Shown in pieces: positions 37,106 through 48,480 of a DNA stretch of 64,000 nucleotides. Below the pieces are notes generated by a model. It was not told the origin of the DNA. It saw only the letters and a list, made by a program, of their open reading frames with translations, and did not search any database. The translations under genes and the position numbers were made by a program. Every line of letters starts with the position of its first letter. Positions within the stretch are counted from its first letter, which is position 1. This stretch comes from Atrichornis clamosus (lineage: Eukaryota; Chordata; Aves; Passeriformes; Menuridae), in NCBI GenBank assembly GCA_013400975.1, contig WBMZ01004774.1, positions 81,001 to 145,000 of the forward strand, read 5' to 3'.

Positions 37106-39709
37106 CCTCAGCTTTGTTAAATAAGTTTTCCTGTCTACCAGCTAGAAAAAAAAAGCAGATATGGTTGAAAGTAGAGCTGTTCCAGAAGGAATAATGAGTT
37201 TTTCAAGTCTAATAGAAGCTCCTGTAATAAAGACCTTTTCTTCTGGGGATTTCACAATACTTGAAAAGACAGAATTGTTTGCAACTCTTCCCTGAAAAAT
37301 AAGGAACTCAACTGTACTTTCTCTCAAATGTTGGTTTTGCTCTTGTTCCTAGCAGCAAATATGTATTTTGTTCTGTGTTATATAGTGAAACCTAGGAAAA
37401 CCTCATACAGCAGAGGAAAAACACACAGATTATGGGACAAAACATGTCATTATTTAGCATATTACTGCCTGAATGTATCTTAAAAGGCAAGAATTACTTT
37501 AGCCCTGGCTTGTGGATGAAGAAGGATTGTCACTAAAAAGCAGTTTAAGGGATGGAATGACTTAAGCAGAGATCTCTGGGGAAGGAAAGGGAAAGCAGAG
37601 GGTGGAAGTCTAGCATATAAAGCTCGTGTAAATAAAGTACTGACCTTTACTTCTGACACTCTGTTTCAAGTCCAGCTTTCTCTCTTAAGTAGAAGTAGAC
37701 AAAGGTTGGTGAGGAGGTTTATTCCCCTGTGACCTGTGTTAGGCCCATCAGACAACCCAAGGGAAAAGATTTGAAAGGTCACAACATAGCTGCTGGCTAT
37801 CTTTTAGCTGTGGAAGGGCCTCCAAACTTCACTTATTTATAGAGTCCTCCTGATGATTGAAAACTATCATTTATTGTTGTTTTGACCTCTAACAAGTTCT
37901 CATCTGGGTTCCAGAGCATTTAAAGTCTAAGGAATTCCATACTGAGCCAGAATGAGCAAGATCTAAGCACTTGGCAATTGCTTGTCAGCTATATTGTGTT
38001 AAGTACTTTTTGCAGTCTGTAAAACAAAATCATATCCCTCCTCTAAACTATTCTGCTGTCCCACTACATGTATTTAGTTAGTGAAGTTCCCAGTTACTCT
38101 TTAGAAAATAGACACAGAATTTTATAACAGATTAGAAAATCCCACTGTAGTTCTCAGAAAACTGTAGGAACTGTAATTGTGTAAACAATGTCTAGGTAAG
38201 AAAAATAGTTCCTGTGACTCATGGAGACAGTGAGATATTTAAGATATTACTTTTTAGGTGACACAACAAGGGCTTTAACGAAGGCTTCATACACCACTAT
38301 CCACTCAAAAAGTATTTTCTGAATTCTTACTCTTTTCTCCTTCTCACCATGTGTCAGATTTCTTTTTTCCCTTGTGTATTTTCTCTCTTACCATTCTTTC
38401 TCCCATTGCGTTCATGTTCCTACGTCCTTCTTTTCCTCCTTCTTATCTGTTCATTCACAACCAAGGATCTGCCACAATGAATCACATATTTTTGGCAGAG
38501 AACATGCAGTAGGCTGAAAGAAGATGTGTTCCTTTTTTTTTCTTCTGGACAGATCTATGTGAGCTGAGTGACATGGAGTTCAAAAACCCAAAACACTTCC
38601 TATAAGCCACAAAACTGTGTGCTGTTTTTATTAGAGATATAAAATGTCTCAGTATAGCAAACTCGATTCTCCAAACCCATCACTGACCAGAAGAAAATAC
38701 CCCAACCTTTTTTAACTAGAATATATCTACTTAAGTGTATCATAAATGACTGAACTACATGAATCAATAAGCAAGGGGGGTTTTCATTTATGGATAGAAA
38801 GAACTAATCGGTAGTAATATGATTGTTCTTTGTAGAAAATGGGTAAGGTATAGAGTGCTGCCGTTGAGACGTAGGCAGCATTAGTCACTGTCAATATTCT
38901 CAGAGAGTTCTACCCATTGTGATGAAGCTTTATAAATCTTTGTCATGTCTTCAGTGCAATAGACACACAAATCTACTTACAGTTCAGGTAACATATTAAC
39001 ATAACTAGCCAAGTACCAAATAGGATATCTGACAATTTCCTTTCAAAAATGGGGGTTAGATTATTAGGTGGTATTGTGCTGTATTATCTTCTGTTTTTTT
39101 CTTCAATGATCAGTGTATACAAGGAAGAAAAGCAGATTTGAGAGATACTCATGGGTGGCATTAAAAGTAGATTGAACAGTAAAACAATATGTGTCTTTTA
39201 AATATGAAGTCCATGTCTCCCTTTTACTGGAGGTGCTTCTCACCTGATTCCTTTCTGAATGTTGTTCAAATAACAAGTTTTTTCCTTAAAGATATTTATT
39301 GTATCCAAGCGGATCATACTCTTATGAGTCCATTCTGGATCTGATCCTCTTCAGTTGCCAGCTGATGCAAACCTATTGACATTACATAAATTCACTCTAA
39401 CTGATGTTTTGGTCCCTTCGCATCCAGAGCTTGGATGCAGCTGTCTCTTTCACCTTCTACACCAATCATGTTAACGTCTAGGAACTGATGCCCAAGAGGT
39501 ATAGGAAAATAACTGGTCTAGTCTAAGCTATTTTTGAGTCATTTTGCAGAATGATTAGATTTGTTTCCAATCAGTAAGAGTCAAAAGTGCTACGAAAATC
39601 CACCTACAGTGTCAGTTCAGGGTTGAGACTGGCCTCTGTGGTACATTGGCATGTTGATTTTCTAATTTTATCTCTTTCTATCTCCTCTTTCCAGCTCTTC
39701 TCTTTCCAG
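37106..39709. other. AT-rich non-coding stretch
   Basis: No reading frame of interest. Pyrimidine-rich patches lie at about 38.33-38.45 kb and 39.66-39.71 kb; the second forms the splice acceptor of the next feature. Confidence 0.5.
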
Positions 39710-39778
39710 GCAATACTACCTACACCTTACACATCATGAAGTGTCATCAATGGAGCACTATGAAAATAAGACAAGCTA
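39710..39778 (+). CDS. Candidate 69-bp exon with strong splice signals
   Basis: A roughly 40-base pyrimidine tract ends in TCTCTTTCCAG (AG at 39708-39709). A donor GTAAGT begins at 39779. The 69 bases between have length divisible by three and are open in two of the three frames. In the frame that joins in phase to the candidate exon at 21118-21310, the segment begins QYYLHLTHHEV. The acceptor is one of the best in the window. No protein family is recognised. It could be a cassette exon of a gene with long introns, a non-coding RNA exon, or an unused decoy. Confidence 0.25.
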
Positions 39779-40333
39779 GTAAGTCAACATATTCTTTTCA
39801 GAGTATAGTAAGTGTCTGGCCCCATCTGTTGAGGACACACAGTGTATATCTCTGAGTCCATTTTAGTTGTAAAATATTATTTTACCAGATATTGCCAGAG
39901 ACAAAAGGATTTGACCCATTGTCTTAACAGGCCTGGGATAAAGGCATACAATAATAAAGAAATATGGGATAAGAAAAGTAAATCTAGGTAGACATTGTGA
40001 TTGCTTTCTGGGAGCAGGGGGAAAGCAAGAAAAAAACAGAACAATAAAAAACCCCCACCCCTCAAATATTTTCTTCATTATGATCTTTTAATATATGAGG
40101 CCAGTGTACCAGGAAGCAATTATTTGATTCAGGACTTAAATAAGATGCAGTGATAAATAACCAGAGTAACTGTGCAGTGCATACATCAAACTGTGTGCAT
40201 GCAGAAGAGACACAGAGAGATAAAAAGTGTGTTTGTGCAATTACACTTAGGCCCAAAAGTAATTATTTAGTGGCCTGCACTCTGGTCTGGAGGACAAAAA
40301 TAATCATGTATTTTCCAATAAAAATAACAAGGT
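39779..40333. other. Non-coding stretch
   Basis: AT-rich, without recognisable genes. It leads into a motif-rich section. Confidence 0.5.
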
Positions 40334-40560
40334 AATTACTGTGTAAACACTATGTTACTACATGGCAATTATTTCAGGGCAGGTTTTGCTCCCCCATTCA
40401 TACCGGCTACCACTAACAGGTGAACTGGCCCCCACCTCCTTGCACCACAGTGACTATTTGGAAACTGTGTACCGAGTAAGGGTAAAGGTGACAGCCTTGT
40501 GTAATTAAATGGTCAACGAGCAATTACTATGTAAGTACAGCATAATGAACCCTGCAAAAG
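40334..40560. promoter_or_regulatory. Motif-rich section with a repeated AATTACT unit
   Basis: AATTACTGTGTAAACAC at 40334-40350 and AATTACTATGTAAGTAC at 40522-40538 agree at 14 of 17 positions. CAATTATTTC and GTAATTAAAT lie between or beside them. The TAAT/ATTA cores fit homeodomain binding. The section may be a regulatory element or the remains of an old repeat with internal duplication. Function is inference. Confidence 0.25.
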
Positions 40561-42257
40561 AATCTCTAAGCAGAGGACAAAACACATTTAAATACTGTAT
40601 TATTGGAGTCAACCTGCCATGCTTCTGTTGTTAGTAAAAAGATTGCCTTGTACAAGGTTGGGGTTTTTTTGTTCCATTTCTATACCCCTTTTAGACAGTT
40701 CTTGGGTTAAAGAGCAGAATCACAGCAGAACTGCAGAAACCAAAAGTGCATGAGAAGGGATACATTTGTCTCTTCACAACTCTGTTGAGAAGGTATGCGT
40801 ATGCTGGTAGAGCCATCTCTGAGCAGAAGCCAGCCCTGTGCCAGGAGCAGGAAGAGCACTAGCCAGCAGAGGTGGGTGGCATGCAAAATTTTGAATTCCA
40901 GTCTGATTTCTGAAAGCTGTTCCGACTGCCATGTGCCTTGGTTACCCAGCCACAAGATCAGAATAGGTTTATTTTCTTTTAGTCAGGGATCTTTTGAGAG
41001 TGAAATCCATTGCTTAAATGTCAAGCACTGAGGAGCTGCAGGGACAAGGATCTCATCCATAGAAAGATTTTCCCTTCTCCTCAGTGAGCCTTGTAGGTAT
41101 ACATTTGAGCTTTTCAACACTTGTGTAAATACAGTGCCTCTGTTTTTATCTGATGTCATCTGAGGATCTCAAAGCTCTGTGAGAACTTTAATGATCTTGG
41201 TGATACCGTTTCTGCTCTTGTTAAAATCAATAGCAACACACCCTTTGATATTAGTAGCAACAGAGTCATGCCACAGGCTTTATAATATGCTGAGGAGGAA
41301 GGTATATCTCTCATGTTATTTCCAGTCAAAAAAAAATGGTTTTTTTCTTAGGAGAAACAGAAATGGAGAAGCTTAGTGGAGATTGATTATGTTGCTACCA
41401 CAGCAAGAGGAATTGTACCTGTTGATGGCAGTGGTATGCCTGAATCACCACCCTCTACTCCCTGTGCTGGGGTATGCAACAATGGTCATTTGTCACAGAA
41501 GATAAAATGAAGATGAACAACCAAGAGGCCAAAAATTTCTTAGCATAGAACTGAGACATTATAGTGTCTAATTGACAAACTGTCCTAAAGGGTGTTTGTG
41601 TTTTCTGAAGCACAGAAGACCATCTTGTGTCACAAGACCATCGTCAGCCTTATTATAAATGTAACCCACCAGCACCTAATTGGTATTCCAATATGTTTGA
41701 GCTGTGACCTAGAAAGAAGAGCAGAGCAGAAGAAAGTAGTACCAAAAAATAAATAATAAACTTGTCATGGTCCTGGAGTGCTAGGGCAAAAGCCTCTTCC
41801 TATACTGTACGTGCATAAACAGCTCTTTCTCAGCTGCAATTTAATGTTGCTATACCTTTGATTGCAATTACATTGAATCACATTGCAACAAATCTTTGTA
41901 ATGCCAATCCCATCTTTCCACCTCATTGACAGCTCTGGAGATGCATCTGAAATTCATAGTAGCCTCATAGCCTATGGCAAGAGAAATCCATGCTGCTAAA
42001 ATTTTATTTTAGAATTCAAGCTGGTTTCTCTCAGCCTAGGATGCTCTGGTTTTAATCTTTTGCTGCCTAGCACAGTGTATCAAAATAACCAGCCAATATT
42101 GTTAAACTGTCAGGGGTCCTCACTGCCGCTGAATTTTACCAGTATAAATAAATATTGCAACTTAAGGAAAAAAAAGAATCCCTCTGGACAGAATTTTTAA
42201 CATTAATAGAATTAAGAAGAGAGTGAAATTGTATATAAACTTCAACGTGACACCAGC
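40561..42257. other. Non-coding stretch, no gene seen
   Basis: Mixed, mostly AT-rich. Short frames at 40.7-41.4 kb on both strands have no coding character. Confidence 0.5.
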
Positions 42258-42292
42258 CTTCTTCTTTCCTTTTTCCTTTTTTTTTTTTTTTT
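42258..42292. repeat. Pyrimidine tract ending in T16
   Basis: A CTTCTTTCCTTTTTCC run is followed by sixteen T at 42277-42292 and then CAG. It has the form of a strong splice acceptor, but the open frame after it is short. It may also be plain simple sequence. Confidence 0.85.
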
Positions 42293-42752
42293 CAGAAAGA
42301 AAAGGCTTGAGTGGAATATTCAGGCTGATTTACTGCTCAGGCTGATAGGGACTCCAGGCTGGATCCCAAAATTTGAACACCGTACAAAGGGAGAGATATT
42401 TAAAAATCCCAGAAAAAGAGATATTTCCAAATTAATGGCATTGCCCAAATGCCTTGGCTCCTTGCACCCCACCAGGAAGGTTTATTATTTTCTGGTAAAA
42501 TGTTGCTTGAATGGGGAGTGGTAGTCAGTGATGCGTCAGTGCTGCTCTTTGAAGACATTAAAAAGCTGAATGCACAACAAAGAACAGATGTTCCAGCATG
42601 CTTTATTTATGCACCCATCAGCAATCTTCCAATGACCACAAAACACAAGCTTTCTTTTTTTTTTTCCCTCTTTACTCCTCACAATATTATTTTCTGATCA
42701 ACTCACACTCTATTTTTCCTCCAGCTGAAGTCTTACTTGAATTGCGGGGGGA
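42293..42752. other. Non-coding stretch
   Basis: It contains the phrase CTCAGGCTGAT twice in slightly different form at about 42.32-42.35 kb, and a T-rich run at 42.65 kb. No gene seen. Confidence 0.5.
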
Positions 42753-42834
42753 GTGTGTGCATGCACGCGTCTGTGTGCGGGTGTGTGCCTGTGTGAGCGC
42801 GTGTGCCTGTGCATGAGCGTGTGTGTGTGTGTGC
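42753..42834. repeat. Imperfect (GT)n/(GC) alternating tract
   Basis: About 80 bases of nearly unbroken purine-pyrimidine alternation: GTGTGTGCATGCACGCGT at the start and (GT)n at the end, with several CpGs. Alternating GT/GC tracts can adopt Z-DNA. A short GA run follows at about 42913-42927. Confidence 0.9.
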
Positions 42835-42927
42835 TTGAAAGTCTGCTTCCATCAAAAGCAGGCTTCTATTGAACTGTCGAACAGGTGTGGATTCTGCAAT
42901 TAGATCACATTTCAGAGAGAGAGAGAC

Positions 42928-43037
42928 ACTGAGGGTAATAATGGCGGTGAATTCTTCATAGTCAGATGCAGCACCATAGCGACCAGTAACAATGAAGAAT
43001 AATAGGTATTAGTATTAGGGTGATTATTTTTAGTTTA
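42928..43037. other. Motif-rich non-coding stretch
   Basis: It contains AGGTATTAGTATTAGGGTGATTATT and neighbouring AT-rich motifs. It looks like part of a larger non-coding element that includes the repeat motif directly downstream. Confidence 0.3.
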
Positions 43038-43090
43038 TAGAATCATTTGATTGAATACTGCCATAAGGCACCGTTAACGTGTGCACAGCG
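43038..43090. repeat. Copy 1 of a low-copy repeated motif
   Basis: TTGAATACTGCCATAAGGCA followed by CCGTTAACGTGTGCACAG matches the segment at 44388-44450 closely. The shared core TTGAATACTGCCAYAAGGCA is unbroken apart from one transition, and both copies go on to a TAACGT and a GTGCACAG. The pair lies 1.35 kb apart in direct orientation. It is not a family I can name. Confidence 0.8.
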
Positions 43091-43513
43091 CTTGCCAGCT
43101 GTAGAGCAAACTTGTTTTACTGGCACTTATCTGAAATTCTCATCTCTCCCCCACCCTCTCCGCTCACAATTGGAATGAAAGTAGCGATTAGGAAGTGAGA
43201 TGTAATGCAGATTAAATGTTATGATGGACTAAGATCCTGATAGGTTATTAAAACTCACTTGCATTTGGTGTTTTAAAGGCATAGTGTTTGCATATTTTTC
43301 CACCGGTCTACATCTTTTGGAGATGAAACAAAGGGAACATTTTAAAAATCCACTCATAACCAGGAGGCTTTTTAATAGTGAGTTTCCAAATTTATTACCT
43401 TCCTGTGTGTGTTTTACACCTGTGTGTTGTAAATATATATTAAGTATGGAGCAACTGTGTTACCAGTAACCATGGATGTGATTTAAGCAGAGCTCAGGCC
43501 TCTGCACTGCAGT
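43091..43513. other. AT-rich non-coding stretch
   Basis: No gene seen. The sequence has a conserved-element look, with GATTA and TTAAA motifs. Confidence 0.45.
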
Positions 43514-43600
43514 GGGCCAGATCCTCAGCTGATGTAACCTGGCATTTCTCCACCGAACTCAGAGGTGCTACATAAAGTTGCACCAACAGAGGATCTGCAG
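43514..43600. repeat. Ancient palindromic interspersed repeat
   Basis: Inverted termini AGATCCTC (43519-43526) and GAGGATCT (43589-43596) are perfect. The next 12 bases inward match their partner at about 8 of 12. The arm GATCCTCAGCTGATGTAA is typical of the palindromic repeat also seen at 8294-8360. It is non-coding and old, judging by the many mismatches in its middle. Confidence 0.65.
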
Positions 43601-44387
43601 TGAGGGGAGAATGACAGCCTTAATTTGGAATTTCCCTGCATCTGTTGGTATAAATCAGAGGCCTAACATTATTGTCACATAATATTCTGGTGTAGCAGAG
43701 GTGCTGTGAATTTTTAAACGTAGAGAGAACTGTTGATCTATTGTTCCTCTCCCACCCTCCTCCCTCCCTACTTTTGCCTGGCATTGTAAGGAAGCAAGAG
43801 TATAGCAACGTTGGACAACATGGAAAATTCTGATCTTTATTTTTAATAGATCTTGATATAGATGCTTTGTTTTCTCCTTAGGCACAGAACTTGGTTCTTT
43901 AGAGACTCTCAGAAGAAAAATAACTCTTCCTTTGATGTCACCTGGTATCATAAATATGCCATTATTCCTTCTGCAATAATAATCACTATTAACAACAGTA
44001 ATAGAAGTAGCAGTATTTGATAGTATCAAAAAAGCATGCTTGTGGCTTCATCAGAGAGGTGAATGTTGTAATCTATTTCCTGTAGACTAAGTAAATAAAG
44101 ACTAAGTCTCACTCAAAGACTTAGCATGCACTATGTAAATATTACATTCCAATTTCAGTTCCCTTTTGTTGTTAATTAGAATTATTTTTTCAAAAACGTT
44201 TAAAATTATTTTTTTAAATGCCTTCAATGTTAGATCATGGTTGTTTTATTTGAATTTGAGCCAAGGAAACTAGAAGGGCATTATTACTTTTTTCCTTGAC
44301 GTTATGACAACGTCTATGCAGATGTTGCAATACCAACTTTTCTGTATGATTCTGAATTGCAATCATACTGTGCATTGACATACTGTT
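43601..44387. other. Non-coding stretch between repeat copies
   Basis: AT-rich. A purine-rich minus-strand frame at 43655-44029 is not convincing. AATAATCACTATTAACAACA at about 43977-43996 vaguely resembles the reverse complement of a segment near 43.0 kb. Confidence 0.4.
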
Positions 44388-44450
44388 CCATTTATTCATC
44401 TGGTTGAATACTGCCACAAGGCACAGCTAACGTATGTTAACAGTGCACAG
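44388..44450. repeat. Copy 2 of the low-copy repeated motif
   Basis: GGTTGAATACTGCCACAAGG followed by CACAGCTAACGTATG and AACAGTGCACAG matches copy 1 at 43038-43090, with a short insertion between the last two blocks. Similarity extends about ten bases upstream (ATTCATCTG against AATCATTTG). Confidence 0.8.
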
Positions 44451-46603
44451 TATGCATAGCCTGGTGCTCTTACTTCACAAAAATGCTAGCAAATACAACA
44501 CTGGGTGCAAACTAAAAACCACGTGCTGAATTTTGGCAAAGGTTGGCGTAAAAACACCTCTAAAAGTTACATCCTGTGATGTAAATCTCAGTATGCCTTA
44601 TACAAGTCACAAAAAGAGCAACAGGATTCTGTAGCGTATGTGTGCGCACATAGTGTGCACTGACACTGTAATAAAACCACTATTGAAAATAATATTTCAC
44701 ATGAGTCTTAGCTTCTATCTGTATACAAACCACTCAGGTTTTTTCTGCTAATATTTTCTTAGTTTTTAGTTTCAATGTTTGGGTTGATGGTTTGAAAGGC
44801 ACAGTGCTAAATACACTACGTTTTTTTTCTTTACACTTCTCAAAAATATGCTGTAGTAATTTATTATGCTTTAAAATTTCAGTGCTGATGAGGAGTTGCA
44901 TGCCATTTTTTAGCCCACTGAACAAAAGGCTTACTGAGTCACACTTAGCCTATTCAAATAGGAAATGCAGATGCCTGCTAATTTATCTTCTCACATAAAT
45001 TCCGTTTACCAATCCATACAAGAATTGCCCCCATGTCTTTGTAGTACTGCAACCAGAACGGATGCTGTCACTCAGGGGGGACGTGTGACCATTAGTGCCA
45101 CCACCTTGGGGAGCTCTTTAGCATACTGTCCTCCATTGCTGTAATTAAAACTAACAAGAGCAGTCTACAAAGGAAAATAAGAAAATGAAAAGAGAGAAGC
45201 CTGCATATTACAGCTTGCAGCAAGCTGGAGAAAGGAAGTTGGGGAAACATTCCTATACATTCCTGATATGCAGAGGAAAGCCAGATTTTTGTGGAGATTA
45301 TCATGGAGGAGAAAAATGAATACATAGAAAAGACAGATCCCTCACTATATGAGAAGATTATTCCCAAACCATTAGTTTAAGAACACATTGGTTAGAGAAA
45401 AGTACTTATTTCTTAAAGGAAAAGGAGAGGAATGCTGTTGTACTGAGAGGAATAAATAGAATCTAAATTCCAATATTCCTCCACTTCTGTCAAAAGGTGA
45501 TGCTAAAGAAGAAATTAGATATTATAACTGGGGTAGGGCACTTTCCCCTGGGAACAGTTTAGCCACCAAATACACAGTTTGAGGTTGACCCCAACTACCC
45601 ACATATTTAGTTTAAATTCAATGAGTAGTTACAGTTATAGAAAGACTCAAAAATAGAAGATGAAATTAAGATACAGCTCTTAAGATACACTGTTTTAAAA
45701 AGCAATATTATGCAATTCTGCTTGGAACATTTTGCTTTGAAATTTAGCAAATGAGAGTTCTAATGGATCCAAAATACACAAAATAAAGATAAATTTTATT
45801 TTGGATTAAAATGAGGTATTTTTTATTTTCCAATTCATACTGAAAAAAAGAGAGGAAAAATCTGCATCTAGTCATCTGGAAATACATTTTTACTCCTAGT
45901 TTTGCAACTCAGACATTGAACCAAAACTTGATTATTTACTTATTGTTTGAATTAAAGGTACAGGCTTGATGCAGCACATAAACTTTCAGAAATGCCCAGC
46001 TGCCAGATCTCTTTGATTAAGTGGTAATGGCTTCACCTTTGAAAGCAAAGGATGGATGCAAGATCTGATGGGCATGAGAAGACAAGCGGCTGTTTGTGTT
46101 TGCCCACCTTCAGAAAAGACCCAATTCCACTGCCAGAGTGAGGAAGATCTGCAAGGCCAGAAAGCAGCAATGTAACTTCTGCAAAGTTTCAGCAAACTTC
46201 TGAAAGCTACAGTTCTGCTTAGCTAAATCTTCCTTTTCCACCTTATTTCTGTTATAAACCCCCTTTGGGATTTGGTGGGGGCCCTGTGGTTATGGGTTTA
46301 GTAGGGAGTACCTTTGAGAAATGGTGCTTTATATAGAAGAAGAAGTGATATTTCTCCTCTAGTGAGAGGACACCTAACCCACATAACTTCTTGTAAACCT
46401 AGTTCTGACAGTGGTTTTACACCACAGTCCTATGTATGAAAGCAGATGGATAAGTCTGTAAAGAGTTCACATGGAGGAAATGGAAGCACTTGAAGGATGA
46501 ATTACTTATGACAGGCACTTAAGATCTAGGCTGATTTAAAGAAACTTGTCACAAGCCAGATCCCTGAGAACCACTGGGCTGTCATCACTGTCATCATGGT
46601 CAA
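44451..46603. other. AT-rich non-coding stretch
   Basis: About 2.1 kb, short frames only, no recognised repeat or RNA gene. Confidence 0.5.
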
Positions 46604-46629
46604 GAGAGTGCTGGGCTTTCAGCACTCTC
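46604..46629. other. Perfect 10-bp hairpin
   Basis: GAGAGTGCTG (46604-46613) pairs with CAGCACTCTC (46620-46629) around the six-base loop GGCTTT. There is no T-run and no known RNA family, so it is recorded as structure only. Confidence 0.8.
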
Positions 46630-48120
46630 CAGATCCAATGTATACATGTTTGGGCAGCGACGTATTATTTATATAGCACAGGGTACGAGGAAGGCAACTG
46701 AACACCAACATCCCTTCAGTACCAGTGCCTTGTACCAATGCCCAAAGTTCAATAACAGCATGAAAATGCAATCGGTGTTGGTGATGGAACAAGGACATGG
46801 CAAGTAAGAGAGGGAGGGAGGTGGCTAAGGAAAGATTAGGGGATCTCATGGTTGTTTTTGGTATTACACTATCCTTCCTCAACACCAGTTTAGGGTATCT
46901 CGGCAGCAATATGGAACCAGACCTTGCTGCAGAGGGTCCCTGAGGAATATGGGGTAAAAGGAGAGGTGTATGGGGAGTGCACTATGACTAAAAGTCAGGA
47001 TATCTGTGGCCACAATTGAGCTAGATTTTCACTAGAATTTCACCTCTGCAGCTCTCTCTACAGTATTTTAAAATAATCCCTTTAAAGAAATAAGTAGAAA
47101 AGGTCCCATAATTCCAGAAATAAATGTATTTGTTAACTGCTTCACTTTTTTTTTCTTTTAATGGAAATGTATGAAAGTAGAAAAGAGAGTCTGCCATGAT
47201 GTTTTTTGTTGATGGAAAATAGTTTTGTTTGATAAGCCTTATTGCTTTGCTGGTGCTTAGCAAATGAATTCCTTCTAACTCACAGATGAGTTGACCTTTG
47301 GCTGAACCAGTCTGCTGTCATTTTGGAACTCCATTTTTCATTTATTTCAGATTCTACCATCTTTACTTCTGCTACAGAGTGCTTCACATCTCATGGTGTC
47401 CCATGAAAAATATACTACTTAATGTGAATAACTGGACTTCCTAGTTGATATTTTGAGAAAGCACTGCTTTGGTTGCTAAGCAGTTCCTTTCTCATTCTAA
47501 AACAGATCTGGGTACCGGTGTCTATAGACATGCTTGCACTTTCTCTACTACCTCTCAAAATAACTTGATGTCTCGAAGAACACTGCAAAAATGTGCTCTG
47601 TGCCCCTAAGGACTTGTAATTTGAATTGAATATTGAATACTGGAGGCAAATCAGAAGAAATAGGCTGAGAAAGGATTGGGTCACAGCAGTGTAGACACAT
47701 ATCTACTTTTTTGCTACACACAACATTATTTTGCTCCTACTCAGGTAAAACATGCGTGTGCAGGAGGCACCAAAGGGAAAAGAAACATGGGAGAGTAATG
47801 GAAGTAAGAAAATGTGGTGAAAACAATGTCAAAAGGAAGTGATGATGACATCCACCACTGTGAGGAGAATATGCTGTGAAGTCAGATAAAAGAGTTTGCC
47901 TGTTTGAAGTCAGAGGTGTTGAGTAAATATACTTAATATGAGCGTGAGATGGAGCAGCAGTAAAATACTTGATAAACAGACAATACAAGCCACCTGGCAC
48001 TTTAAAATCCTGTTATAATTACATTTATTTCACACTAATAATAAAAAATGTAGAAATTATCTATATTATTTAGGCTTCTGATGTATCATTTGCAAAAACG
48101 TGTAATACCCAAAAAGCTCT
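46630..48120. other. Non-coding stretch, no gene seen
   Basis: AT-rich. Minus-strand frames at 46619-46909 and 47737-48000 have no coding character. Confidence 0.5.
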
Positions 48121-48480
48121 GCCATCACCCTGTCATTTGAGAACTAGCTTTTAGCATCGCCACACATTGTTTTCACAGCTCGCATTATTAATGTGATCAT
48201 CCTCTAACAGCTGTCTCATGAATCAACACAACCTGACTGCCTGGCAATAAAAGTGGTAATCCCGACCTGTCACCATTTCACCATCACCACCAGAAATTTG
48301 GATATCATGTGCGTGGCTGTTGTGCTGTGCAGAGCAGTCTGGCATGGTGTGCATGTACATCGTGTCTGTGATGACAGAAAAGTTTGAATCAATAAATCCA
48401 TTCCGAGGAGACAACAAGGAGGGGATTGCTATGAGCGCATGTGTGTTCACATTTAATGCTCCCCCATCACACCAATTTCC
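48121..48480. promoter_or_regulatory. Possible conserved non-coding element
   Basis: The stretch contains GCTCGCATTATTAATGTGAT, AACACAACCTGACTGCC and TTTGAATCAATAAATCC and has evenly mixed composition. Open frames cross it on both strands at once (48320-48712 plus, 48223-48495 minus), which is typical of constrained non-coding DNA with few stops rather than of coding. The call rests on texture and needs alignment. Confidence 0.25.

Noticed and set aside
42277..42292. T16 as the poly-A tail of a minus-strand retrocopy
   Set aside because: No coding-like body, polyadenylation signal or flanking duplication is visible beside it. It also fits a plain pyrimidine tract.
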